Origin: an uncultured Ilyobacter sp.
GTDB lineage: Bacteria; Fusobacteriota; Fusobacteriia; Fusobacteriales; Fusobacteriaceae
Direction: 5' to 3'
DNA length: 64,000 bases
NCBI RefSeq assembly: GCF_963668515.1
Contig: NZ_OY764865.1
Location: forward strand, 62,001-126,000
Shown: positions 52,543 through 60,739 of the stretch, piece after piece
Numbering within the stretch: the first letter of the stretch is position 1
Layout: every line of letters begins with the position of its first letter
Translations under genes and position numbers: made by a program
The notes under the pieces: generated by a model
What the model saw: the letters and a program-made list of their open reading frames with translations, nothing else
Databases searched by the model: none
Told to the model about the DNA's origin: nothing

Positions 52543-53826
52543 TTAATTTTCTTTGTAAACAGGCCCCCCAGCCAGATTAGAGAAGTAAAATTCCCGGGCA
52601 GCTCTGATGTTATCAAATTTTTCCTCTAGCTGTGCCCCGTAGAGTTTTTTCAGTATCTCACCAAAGTTTTCTCCAGGCTCTACACCCCATTCTATAAGGT
52701 TTTTCCCTCTGACTATTGGTTTAAGGTCATTTTTTACTCTTTGATAGACAGCCTCTATACTCTCTATTATATCCAGTTCCTCTCTGTTGTCGCTCCGTCC
52801 TCTTCCCAGTACATCACATCTATAGAGTTTTAATAATTTCTCTATATCCACCTCTACAGCCAGCTTCTTAACCGAGATCCTGTCAGTTTCCCCTTTTAAA
52901 AGCATTTTCAGAGGTTCCTCGTGATATCTCACAAGTTTTCTCACACTGTTTATTAGCTCTCTGTTATCTGTAAATTTTATTATCTCCCTGTCAAATATCT
53001 CCTGAGACTTTTCACAGTGTCCATTAAATGTGGGAAAGGTCTCTTTTTTCCCCGTATCGTGATAGAGTATGCTCCAGAACAGTTCCGAGCTCCTTTCCTC
53101 CTTTGAAAGTACGTCTAGCATCATCAGGGTATGTGTAAATACATCTCCTTCAGGATGGTAGGTCTCATCCTGCATGACATTTTTCAGGGAGCTTATCTCA
53201 GGCATTATCTTTTCCAAGGCACCGGTTTTTTCCAAAAAAAGAAAACCCTCAGATGGCCTCATTCCCAGCATATATATTTTTTCAAGCTCCCGGCAGACTC
53301 TCTCCTTGGGAACTTTCAGGATCTCCTCTTTTCCTGCTTTTATAATTCTTTCTAGAGAATCCTCAGCAGAAAATCCAAATCTGCTTATAAACTGCGCTGT
53401 TCTGAGTATTCTAAGGGGATCCTGTAAAAAACTCTTTTTGTCCACATATCTCAAAAGTTTATTTTTTATATCTTCTATGCCGCCAAAAAAATCCAGATAC
53501 CTGTCCTCTATAAGATTATAGTAAATGGAATTCACTGTGAAATCCCGCCTTCTTGCACACTCCTCTATAGAGCTATTCCCCTCTATAAAGGATATCTCTA
53601 TGCTGTTATTCAGTATGTAGATTTCATAGCTTTTGCCCACCTTTTTAAATTTTCCGTACTTTTGAAGGATTCCCTCAAACTCATCTCTTTTTATTCTCAT
53701 AACTTCAAGGTCTATATCCTTTATCTCATCTTCAGCTGCTCCCATTAGACGATCTCTTACCCACCCCCCTACAAGATAGGCTTCACCCTTATTTTCCCAT
53801 ATCTCTTTTATCAGTTTTCTGTACAT
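52543..53826 (-). CDS. cca: CCA tRNA nucleotidyltransferase/poly(A)polymerase family with HD domain
   Basis: Adds or repairs the 3' CCA of tRNA. The start is the ATG at 53826 after AGGAGGAGG, since the longer frame overlaps ispA. The 427-residue protein has nucleotidyltransferase motif GGWVRDRLMG...DIDLEV, then RRDFTVNSIYYNL and the DPLRILRTAQFISRFGF helical region. An HD domain follows (EGDVFTHTLMM, YHDTGKK), giving the class II CCA-HD architecture. It starts right behind a terminator hairpin. Confidence 0.93.
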   Translation of the reverse strand: MYRKLIKEIWENKGEAYLVGGWVRDRLMGAAEDEIKDIDLEVMRIKRDEFEGILQKYGKFKKVGKSYEIYILNNSIEISFIEGNSSIEECARRRDFTVNSIYYNLIEDRYLDFFGGIEDIKNKLLRYVDKKSFLQDPLRILRTAQFISRFGFSAEDSLERIIKAGKEEILKVPKERVCRELEKIYMLGMRPSEGFLFLEKTGALEKIMPEISSLKNVMQDETYHPEGDVFTHTLMMLDVLSKEERSSELFWSILYHDTGKKETFPTFNGHCEKSQEIFDREIIKFTDNRELINSVRKLVRYHEEPLKMLLKGETDRISVKKLAVEVDIEKLLKLYRCDVLGRGRSDNREELDIIESIEAVYQRVKNDLKPIVRGKNLIEWGVEPGENFGEILKKLYGAQLEEKFDNIRAAREFYFSNLAGGPVYKEN

Positions 53827-53836
53827 TCCTCCTCCT

Positions 53837-53859
53837 AAAAAAGGGACCCTTAGGCCCCT
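53837..53859 (-). terminator. Terminator between ispA and cca
   Basis: Minus-strand AGGGGCC-TAAG-GGTCCCT (one G-U) followed by six T, then the cca ribosome site within a few bases. It overlaps the ispA stop codon. Confidence 0.72.
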
Positions 53860-54742
53860 ATTTTTCCCTGTCATGTATATAATCTGCAAGTTCAATAAAC
53901 AACTTTCCCTCATCTGACTGAAATTCACTGTGTATTATATTTTTGGCCGCCTCTATTTTTTCAGCCAGCATCTCCTTTGTTTTTTCCATTCCAAAAATAG
54001 ATGGATAAGTAGATTTTTCAAGTTCTGTATCACTTCCCACAGGTTTTCCTATTTTCTCAAAATCCCCCTCTATATCCAGTATATCGTCCTTTATCTGAAA
54101 GGCCAGTCCTATGAGCTCAGAATATTCAATAAGTTTTTCTTTCTTCTCCTTTTCTATTCCAGCTATTATACAGGCCACTTCCACAGGAAGACTTATCATC
54201 TTTCCTGTTTTATGAGTATGGATATACTGCAAGAGCGGAAGGTCTATACTTTTCCCCTCACTCTCTATATCTACCATCTGTCCGCCTATCATGCCCTTTA
54301 TACCTGCATACTGTGATGTCAATCTCACTATATCTACAATTTTTTCAGCATCTATCTTTTGATTTTCATATGTGAGGACATTGAAGGCATGGGTCAAAAG
54401 GGCATCCCCTATAAGTATCCCCTGGGCTTCCCCATATTTTTTATGTGTGGTAAGTTTCCCCCTCCTGTAGTCGTCATCGTCAAGGGCAGGCAAATCATCA
54501 TGTACAAGAGAATAAGAGTGTATCATCTCTATGGCCACGGCAGCCGGTATCCCTTTTTCTGCCCTTTCTCCCAAGAGCTCTAAGGTCATTAGGAGCAGGA
54601 TCGGTCTAATCCTCTTCCCACCGTTTAACACTGCGTATTTCATCCCCTCTGCTATCACCTGGGGATATTTCAGCTCATCCAGGCAATTTTTTATACTTTC
54701 ATCTATGAGTTCTCTTTTTTCTTTCAAATAATTTTTCAGCAT
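53858..54742 (-). CDS. ispA: Farnesyl/geranyl diphosphate synthase (IspA-like polyprenyl synthetase)
   Basis: Condenses IPP with allylic diphosphates to FPP. 294 residues. First Asp-rich motif DDLPALDDDDYRRGKLTTHKKYG, second FQIKDDILDIEGD, and NGGKRIRPILLLMTLEL upstream are diagnostic. The two residues before the first motif fit a short-chain (C15) enzyme. Follows xseB by 12 bp, as in many genomes. Confidence 0.94.
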   Translation of the reverse strand: MLKNYLKEKRELIDESIKNCLDELKYPQVIAEGMKYAVLNGGKRIRPILLLMTLELLGERAEKGIPAAVAIEMIHSYSLVHDDLPALDDDDYRRGKLTTHKKYGEAQGILIGDALLTHAFNVLTYENQKIDAEKIVDIVRLTSQYAGIKGMIGGQMVDIESEGKSIDLPLLQYIHTHKTGKMISLPVEVACIIAGIEKEKKEKLIEYSELIGLAFQIKDDILDIEGDFEKIGKPVGSDTELEKSTYPSIFGMEKTKEMLAEKIEAAKNIIHSEFQSDEGKLFIELADYIHDREK

Positions 54743-54754
54743 AATTATCTCCTA

Positions 54755-54970
54755 TTAAAACTCTTCTAATTTAATTCCACCATTTTCCTCTATAACCTTC
54801 ATTATCTTCCCCTCTGCTTTTTCAAGCATCTCAGAAGATTTTTTCAAAAGTTTCATAGCCTTTTCATATTCCCTGATAGAAGCAGAAAGTTCCATGTCTC
54901 CAGTTTCAAGCTTGGATATTACTTCATCTACCTCAGCTAAATTTTCTTCAAAAGTTTTCACCTTTGCCAT
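54755..54970 (-). CDS. xseB: Exodeoxyribonuclease VII small subunit
   Basis: A 71-residue helical protein: FEENLAEVDEVISKLETGDMELSASIREYEKAMKLLKKSSEMLEKAEGKI is the XseB signature. It forms the non-catalytic small subunits of ExoVII. xseA is not in the window. Adjacent ispA follows, the usual order. Confidence 0.95.
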   Translation of the reverse strand: MAKVKTFEENLAEVDEVISKLETGDMELSASIREYEKAMKLLKKSSEMLEKAEGKIMKVIEENGGIKLEEF

Positions 54971-55021
54971 ATTATCACCTCATAGAAAATTATACTATAT
55001 CAAAGGGCTCTTCACAAGTTA

Positions 55022-55477
55022 ATAAAGTACTGAATTTACAAGAATATTAGAGTCAAAAGATTTTGTCACGAATGAAAACCAATAAAAGTCAAAAAAATTA
55101 ACACGAATAAATACAAAACCTTTTGCCACAGAGGACACAGAGAAAAAGAGAGAGTTTCACAGAGTTAAAACCGAAACTATAAACACTCTCTTTTGCGAAA
55201 GGGTTTTTTTTATCCTTTTTCCCTTGCCATTGACAAAATCAGCGTTAAGAATAACCGCAGTGAAATCCTTAGAAAAAATCGACTGTTTGAGCGTAGCGAG
55301 TAGCCAAAAAATAACGAGTGATACGAGTATATTTTCTGGTTCTCAGAAACTTGTTTTCTGAGTTTCCTTATTGCTAGTGGATTTTCAAGGTTATTTAGCT
55401 GATTTTTCACAGGCTTGAACTTTTGGTTACTTTTCTTTCAAGAGAAAAGTAACGAATCCCTATAAATTCAATAATTC
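55022..55477 (+). repeat. Interspersed repeat copy R5 (no clear terminal inverted repeats)
   Basis: Starts near TACTGAATTTACAAGAATAT and ends near CTATAAATTCAATAATTCC. Contains the CACGAATG block, the CACAGAG tract, the GAGCGTAGCGAGT block and the hairpin GTTACTTTTCTT-TCAA-GAGAAAAGTAAC. An extra ~60-bp insert (about 55306-55368) is absent from R2/R3. It occupies the xseB-rsmD gap; the apparent 66-residue frame inside is not credible. Confidence 0.8.
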
Positions 55478-55482
55478 CTCAC

Positions 55483-55518
55483 AAAAAATTTAAAAGCCGC
55501 CTGAAATAAACAGGCGGC
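55483..55518 (-). terminator. Terminator after rsmD
   Basis: Minus-strand GCCGCCTG-TTTATTT-CAGGCGGC followed by TTTTAAATTTTTT. Confidence 0.92.
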
Positions 55519-55524
55519 AGATTA

Positions 55525-56073
55525 TTATTTCGTATAAAAAGTAAGAGTTTTCTTTCCGTAACTTTTTTCGTCGACTTTTTTATATCCCACTATCTCCTGA
55601 TCAAGTCTCTCATGAAGATGGTGCTCACATATGATTAGACCCCCATCAGCTAGGATATTGTTTTTTTCTATCTTCTTAATGACCTCTGTACATACATTTT
55701 CTTTGTAAGGAGGATCCATAAATATTATGTCAAACTTTTCTCCCTTTCTACCTAAAATTTCCACTGCTCTGGAAACCTCATTTTTATAGGCTCTGCATTT
55801 ATTCTCAAAGCCAAGGCTGTTTACATTTTCTATTATTATTTTAAGGGCTTCCTGATCCTTTTCAATCATTATAGCTCTCTTTGCACCTCTGCTTATAGCT
55901 TCTAAGGCTATATTTCCTGTTCCGCTAAAAAGATCTAGGATGCTGCAATCTTCCACATAGGGCTGTATTTTTGAAAACAAAGCCTCTTTTACCCTGTCTA
56001 GAGTAGGTCTTGTCTCTGTCCCTTTTCTGCATTTTATACTTTTATTTTTAGCTGTTCCGGCTATTATTCTCAT
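55525..56073 (-). CDS. rsmD: 16S rRNA (guanine966-N2)-methyltransferase
   Basis: A 182-residue SAM-dependent methyltransferase: MRIIAGTAKNKSIKCRKG and TRPTLDRVKEALFS at the N-terminus, SAM site LDLFSGTGNIALEAISRGA, and the catalytic IIFMDPPYKENV. Methylates G966 of 16S rRNA. It is the last gene of a prfA-prmC-queA-rsmD operon with gaps of 10 bp or less. Confidence 0.96.
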   Translation of the reverse strand: MRIIAGTAKNKSIKCRKGTETRPTLDRVKEALFSKIQPYVEDCSILDLFSGTGNIALEAISRGAKRAIMIEKDQEALKIIIENVNSLGFENKCRAYKNEVSRAVEILGRKGEKFDIIFMDPPYKENVCTEVIKKIEKNNILADGGLIICEHHLHERLDQEIVGYKKVDEKSYGKKTLTFYTK

Positions 56074-56083
56074 GTCTCACCTC

Positions 56084-57115
56084 CTAATAAATGAACATCG
56101 CATCTCCAAAACTGAAAAAGTGATATTTCTCCTCAACTGCCTTCTTGTAGACATCCATAATCAGTTCCCTGCTTGAAAATGCAGACACGAGCATCAAAAG
56201 GGTTGATTTTGGAAGGTGGAAATTTGTTATCAAGGCATCTACAATCTTGAACTTGTACCCAGGATATATGAATATATCTGTAGACCCTTTGCCAGATACA
56301 AGCCTTCCATTTTCATCTACCGAGGACTCTAAGGTACGTATAGAGGTTGTCCCAACCGCTATGATTCTTCTTCCTTCCTCTTTAGCTCTGTTTATTATCT
56401 CAACTGATTTTTTTGGAACCTCATAAGTTTCCTCATGCATCTTATGATCTAGCACATCTTCTGTCTGGACAGGTCTAAAGGTTCCTAGTCCCACCTCTAA
56501 AAAAAGATCAGCTATCTCCACACCTTTTTCTTTAATTTTTTCTAAAAGATCTTCTGTAAAATGAAGTCCGGCTGTTGGAGCAGCTACAGACTCACCTTTT
56601 ATAGCATATACTGTCTGATACCTTTCTTTTTCTGAAAGTTTTTCACTTATATATGGAGGAAGAGGCATCTGTCCCAGCTTGTCTAATATCTCTTCGAAAA
56701 CTCCCTCATAATCGAAAGTAAGTATTCTATTTCCGTCTTCTTTTATCTCTTTAAGTTCAGCTACCAGCTCATTATTTTCACCGATAAATACCTTTTGACC
56801 TATTTTAAGTCTCTTAGCATTTCCAATAAGACACTCCCAGGTATTTATATCTTTTCTTTTCAGAAGAAATACCTCGAGAATAGCACCTGTATCTTTTCTC
56901 CCCATAAGTCTTGCAGGTATTACCCTAGTAGAATTCCTTACGAGGACATCTCCCTCTTTGAGAGAATCTATTACATTATAAAATCTTTTATGCTCTATAT
57001 CCCCAGTTTTCTTATTTACCAGCATTAACCTAGAGTGGTCTCTTGGTTCTGCAGGAGTTTGTCCGATCAGTTCTTCTGGAAGATTATAGTCATAGTCAGA
57101 CAATCTTGTTGACAT
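56084..57115 (-). CDS. queA: S-adenosylmethionine:tRNA ribosyltransferase-isomerase
   Basis: Makes epoxyqueuosine in tRNA by transferring the ribosyl of SAM to preQ1. 343 residues. [60 protein letters not shown] and [21 protein letters not shown] are QueA signatures. Next to prmC and rsmD; indicates that the cell has queuosine-modified tRNA. Confidence 0.97.
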   Translation of the reverse strand: MSTRLSDYDYNLPEELIGQTPAEPRDHSRLMLVNKKTGDIEHKRFYNVIDSLKEGDVLVRNSTRVIPARLMGRKDTGAILEVFLLKRKDINTWECLIGNAKRLKIGQKVFIGENNELVAELKEIKEDGNRILTFDYEGVFEEILDKLGQMPLPPYISEKLSEKERYQTVYAIKGESVAAPTAGLHFTEDLLEKIKEKGVEIADLFLEVGLGTFRPVQTEDVLDHKMHEETYEVPKKSVEIINRAKEEGRRIIAVGTTSIRTLESSVDENGRLVSGKGSTDIFIYPGYKFKIVDALITNFHLPKSTLLMLVSAFSSRELIMDVYKKAVEEKYHFFSFGDAMFIY

Positions 57116-57125
57116 AATTTTCTCC

Positions 57126-58256
57126 TTACTTCTTTTTTCCTATTACTATTCTTTCTATCTGATGGTAATCTTTGACAATTACTATATTTTCAAATTCATT
57201 GTCCTCCATCATATCTTTTACTTTTTGAGCCTGATTATACCCAACTTCAAAGGCCAAAACTCCACCGTTTTTGAGATAATCCGAAGCTTTTTTCGTTATA
57301 AGTTTATAAAAATACAACCCCTCATCCTCTGCTGTGAGTGCTAATTTAGGTTCATATTTTTTTACCTCGTGCATGAGAATCTTGTACTCTTTTTCTGGAA
57401 TATAAGGAGGATTAGATACTATCATGTCAAATGCCTTGTAGCTGACATTTTGAAAAACATCAGATTTGATAAATTTTACATTTTTAGCATTATTTAGTTC
57501 TTTATTCTGGTTTGCTACTTCTAAGGCATCATCACTTATATCCACTCCAAGAACTTTTGATGCTGGGATCTTTTTTCCAAGAGTTACGGATATTGCTCCG
57601 CTTCCAACACCTATATCCAAAATAAATGGTATTTTTACATCTGACATCAAAACAATGCACTGCTCTACAAGAAGTTCTGTTTCAGGTCGAGGTATAAGAA
57701 CTCGCTCATCCACCTTAAATTTATAACCAAAAAATTCTTCTTCACCCAAAATATACTGAAGAGGTTTTTTGTCTCTTGCTCTTTTTATTATCATCTCTTT
57801 TATTAGCTTTTTTTCTTCTTCACTTATCTTTCTTGTAAAATCAAGAGTCAGAGTCAGTCTATTGGTTTTCAAAACGTGAGAAAATATATATTCTGCCTCA
57901 AGTTTGGGATTTTCTATGCCATTTTTCTCTATATACTCTACAGATTGTTTGAGAAGTTGCAGGTTTTCTTTTTTATGATTTTCTTTCTCAACCATTATCT
58001 CCTCAGGATTCTTGTTTTCCAATTTTTCAAGGACTTTTTCAAAATCCATCCTGTTCCTTGCCATCTCTTTCAAAAAATTTTTAACCTGAATTTTTTCATC
58101 TTCACTTAGATTCCTGTCAAAATATGCATAAAGGCTTATTCTGTCAAGCTTCAACACATAGGAAACCACTTTTTCCGCCTGAAGCCGGGGTTTGGAAAAG
58201 GAGTATTTTTTCAAATACTCCTCACTAAATTTAAGTATATTAATTAACTTTTCCAT
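57126..58256 (-). CDS. prmC: Release-factor glutamine N5-methyltransferase with duplicated N-terminal domain
   Basis: Methylates the GGQ glutamine of RF1/RF2. 376 residues, about 100 longer than E. coli PrmC. The C-terminal catalytic domain is intact: [26 protein letters not shown] and VSNPPYIP. The N-terminal helical substrate-binding domain occurs twice. Residues about 22-58 ([21 protein letters not shown]...LSEDEK) and 119-155 ([21 protein letters not shown]...ISEEEK) align without gaps, joined by a charged linker. Its ATG overlaps the prfA stop (TAATG), a classic prfA-prmC coupling. Confidence 0.93.
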   Translation of the reverse strand: MEKLINILKFSEEYLKKYSFSKPRLQAEKVVSYVLKLDRISLYAYFDRNLSEDEKIQVKNFLKEMARNRMDFEKVLEKLENKNPEEIMVEKENHKKENLQLLKQSVEYIEKNGIENPKLEAEYIFSHVLKTNRLTLTLDFTRKISEEEKKLIKEMIIKRARDKKPLQYILGEEEFFGYKFKVDERVLIPRPETELLVEQCIVLMSDVKIPFILDIGVGSGAISVTLGKKIPASKVLGVDISDDALEVANQNKELNNAKNVKFIKSDVFQNVSYKAFDMIVSNPPYIPEKEYKILMHEVKKYEPKLALTAEDEGLYFYKLITKKASDYLKNGGVLAFEVGYNQAQKVKDMMEDNEFENIVIVKDYHQIERIVIGKKK

Positions 58257-59328
58257 TATCCTGCTAGATTTGTAAGCATATCAGCTTGGTCAAATGTGAT
58301 AAGGGCATCTATCATCTCCGTCAAATCCCCATCTAAAAAAGCATCTAGCTTATGAAGTGTCAATTTTATTCTGTGGTCTGTGATTCTTCCCTGAGGATAG
58401 TTATAAGTTCTAATTTTTTCAGATCTGGCACCTGTTCCTACCTGCAGTTTTCTAGTACTTTCTACTTCTGACCTCTGCTTTTCGATCTCCATTTCAAAGA
58501 GCTTTGTTGCAAGTACTTTCATGGCCTTTTCTCTATTTTTCAACTGAGATCTTTCATCTTGACATTCTACTATAACTCCAGTAGGAAGATGGGTTATTCT
58601 AACTGCAGAGTCAGTGGTATTTACATGCTGACCTCCTGCTCCCGATGATCTAAAGGTATCTATTTTCAGTTCTGATGGTTTTATCTCTACCTGTTCTACA
58701 TCATCCACTTCAGGTAAAACAGCTACAGTTGCAGTAGATGTGTGTATTCTTCCAGAGGACTCAGTTTCAGGGACTCTCTGTACCCTGTGCACTCCAGACT
58801 CAAATTTGAGCTTAGAATATGCTCCCTGGCCTTGGATAGAAAAAACTATCTCTTTTAGTCCACCAACACCTACTTCACTCTTACTCATTACCTCTGTCTT
58901 CCATTTGTTCCTCTCTGCATATCTGCAGTACATTCTATAAAGATTTCCCGCAAATAAAGCTGCCTCATCTCCACCTGTTCCGCCTCTGATCTCTATGATA
59001 ACATTTCTATCATCATTAGGATCTTTAGAAGAAGAAGTATTCTAAGCTCTTGTTCTAATTCTGGCAAAATCTCCTCTATATCTCTCATCTCTTCAAGAAG
59101 CATCTCTTTCATCTCGTGGTCTTTTTCCACTTTGAGACTCTCTTTGGTAAATTCCAAGTCCTCTGAATACCTTTTATACTCTTTGTATTTCTCTACAACT
59201 GGTGTAATTTCATTAAGTGCTTTGTTGTATTCTATAAGTTTTTTGGGATCTTTTATAATCTCACTGCTGCCTAATAATGCTGTAAGTTCCTCATGTTTTT
59301 TTACTACTTCCTCAAGCTTTCCAAACAT
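58256..59328 (-). pseudogene. prfA: Peptide chain release factor 1, with a one-base frameshift
   Basis: Recognises UAA/UAG. Residues 1-104 read in one frame (LEEVVKKHEELTALLGSSEI...[13 protein letters not shown]), then the frame shifts at about 59028. The rest continues one base off: [31 protein letters not shown], PxT motif PET, GGQ loop [14 protein letters not shown], to the end. At CTTCTTCTTCTAAAG the family sequence L-L-L-P-K-D-P would need CTTCTTCTTCCTAAAG, so one C appears missing. Adding it gives 357 residues, normal for RF1. As RF1 is essential, a sequencing error or a very recent mutation is more likely than true loss. Confidence 0.9.
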
Positions 59329-59435
59329 GCTTTCTCATTCCTTTCGTCTCTTTTACTCTAACTTAGAAAGTATATCACACTATGAAATAAAAATCAATTT
59401 TGCACTTTAATGACTGATTTTTTCTCTATAAAATA

Positions 59436-59463
59436 AAAAACAGGGAAAAAAATCCCCTATTTT
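59436..59463 (-). terminator. Terminator after the ECF-sigma cluster
   Basis: Minus-strand AAAATAGGG / CCCTGTTTT stem with a 9-nt loop and T-rich tail, just before the end of the 140-residue gene. Confidence 0.75.
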
Positions 59464-59468
59464 TTATT

Positions 59469-59891
59469 TTATTTGGTTTTTTTCTTATTTTCTTCGATTC
59501 TTTTTACTGCAATAGCTCTGGCATTATTGTATTCCTCTTGGTTTATATATTTTCTTACCTCTATTTGACTTTTAAGTTTATTTTTTAATATCTCAGCTTC
59601 TATTTTACCTACCTCATCAAAAATAAGGCTTATCCTTTCCCAGTTCCTCTCTGGACTCTCCAAAAGATATTTATTTATTTCAAGCTCACGCTGCCTTCTG
59701 TCCAACAAAAGAAGTTTATGCTTTGTACTGGCATTTGCTATTATTTCTTTGGCTTTTATTATATCCTCTTCAGGTACTCCAACACTTCGAAAATCTTCTT
59801 CATAAATTATTCCTATATTCTCCACATTAGAAGCTCCAAAAGATACTAAACATACAAGTAAACCAAGCAGTAATATTATTTTCTTTCTCAT
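59469..59891 (-). CDS. Small secreted periplasmic protein, unknown
   Basis: A 140-residue protein with a signal peptide (MRKKIILLLGLLVCLVSFGAS). The mature part is helical and charged: IIKAKEIIANASTKHKLLLLDRRQRELEINKYLL, then LIFDEVGKIEAEILKNKLKSQIEVRKYI. The layout (LDRRQ...EVGKIEAE) recalls the helical Spy/CpxP-type or heavy-metal-resistance periplasmic chaperones, but the similarity is weak. Last gene behind the ECF sigma factor, 12 bp after the membrane protein gene. Confidence 0.7.
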   Translation of the reverse strand: MRKKIILLLGLLVCLVSFGASNVENIGIIYEEDFRSVGVPEEDIIKAKEIIANASTKHKLLLLDRRQRELEINKYLLESPERNWERISLIFDEVGKIEAEILKNKLKSQIEVRKYINQEEYNNARAIAVKRIEENKKKTK

Positions 59892-59903
59892 CTATTCCCT
59901 CCG

Positions 59904-60230
59904 TTAGATCCCAAGATCACTCACAAAAAGCTCCTCTGGGTTCATTTCTACATCTCTTTCCTTAAATAGATTATTTTCATAAAAATTTTCCCACGCAAGA
60001 ACCTCTTTTTCATTTGATTTATTAAAATCAAAATGTTGTTCTAGAGCTACACTGTTTTTTAAAATATCATTTCCATTTACCTTATTAAACGCACTTTGGT
60101 ATACTGTGTCAGTAAAAATACCCATCACAAAAAGCGAAGCTCCCATTACGATTAGTTTCCTGTTTTTTTTTTTCTCATCCTCAAGAAGAGATTTATAAAC
60201 ATTGAGCTTAACCCGGTCTTTTGGTGTCAT
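59904..60230 (-). CDS. Single-pass membrane protein, candidate anti-sigma factor
   Basis: A 108-residue protein with a cytoplasmic basic N-terminus (MTPKDRVKLNVYKSLLEDEKKKNRK), one membrane helix (LIVMGASLFVMGIFTDTVY, about 26-44) and a periplasmic acidic tail. It begins at the very base where the sigma gene ends, the common sigma/anti-sigma arrangement. No zinc-finger ASD motif is visible. The anti-sigma role is inferred from position and topology. Confidence 0.65.
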   Translation of the reverse strand: MTPKDRVKLNVYKSLLEDEKKKNRKLIVMGASLFVMGIFTDTVYQSAFNKVNGNDILKNSVALEQHFDFNKSNEKEVLAWENFYENNLFKERDVEMNPEELFVSDLGI

Positions 60231-60682
60231 TATCCTGTACCTCCCATATCTTTTATACCCTTGTAATAGATTGATTTTACAGTAGAAAGATTCATATCTT
60301 TTAGCTTAGATATTTCACGAAACTTGTATCCGTAAATATCCTTCAATAAAACTATTTCACGTTCTCTAGAGTTTATTTTTTTTAGTTTTTCTTCTAGTAT
60401 CATAGTTGTGTGAACATTGGTATCATCCTCTATCTCAAGGATTTCTTCATTCAGTTCAAAGGTAGTTTTATTTTTTCTAAAAAAATCATAGGTCTTATTT
60501 ATCGCTATCCTATAGATCCAAGTATAAATATTACTCTCTTTTCTAAATTTCTTAAGGTTCTTATATACACTTACAAAAACTTCTTGAGCTATATCTTCAG
60601 CATCTTCCGGATTTTTAACCATCCCTAGGATTTTGTTGTAAACTCGTTCAAAGTATGTATCAAAAATTTTGTCAAAATCCAT
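60230..60682 (-). CDS. ECF-type RNA polymerase sigma factor
   Basis: A 150-residue group 4 sigma factor. Sigma region 2: FDTYFERVYNKILGMVKNPEDAEDIAQEVFVSVYKNLKKF, with TWIYRIAINKTYDFFRK. Region 4: REREIVLLKDIYGYKFREISKLKDMNLSTVKSIYYKGIKDM (helix-turn-helix). The start is the ATG at 60682 after GAGAGGG; the longer frame has no ribosome site. First of a small group with a membrane protein, a secreted protein and, upstream, a DUF4139 protein and a lipoprotein, suggesting envelope-stress sensing. Confidence 0.93.
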   Translation of the reverse strand: MDFDKIFDTYFERVYNKILGMVKNPEDAEDIAQEVFVSVYKNLKKFRKESNIYTWIYRIAINKTYDFFRKNKTTFELNEEILEIEDDTNVHTTMILEEKLKKINSREREIVLLKDIYGYKFREISKLKDMNLSTVKSIYYKGIKDMGGTG

Positions 60683-60739
60683 CTTAATTCCCTCTCTTGT
60701 TTTCCTTGCCAATTTTGACGATAAAATAAGAAAAAAAGT

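Noticed and set aside
55210-55410. 66-codon minus-strand reading frame in the xseB-rsmD gap
   Set aside because: It lies wholly inside repeat copy R5, is not kept in the other copies, and has no ribosome site.
58993-59060. Programmed frameshifting in prfA
   Set aside because: Programmed shifting is known for prfB (+1 at an in-frame UGA), not prfA. Here the shift would be -1 without a heptamer or stimulatory structure. A missing base is the simpler reading.
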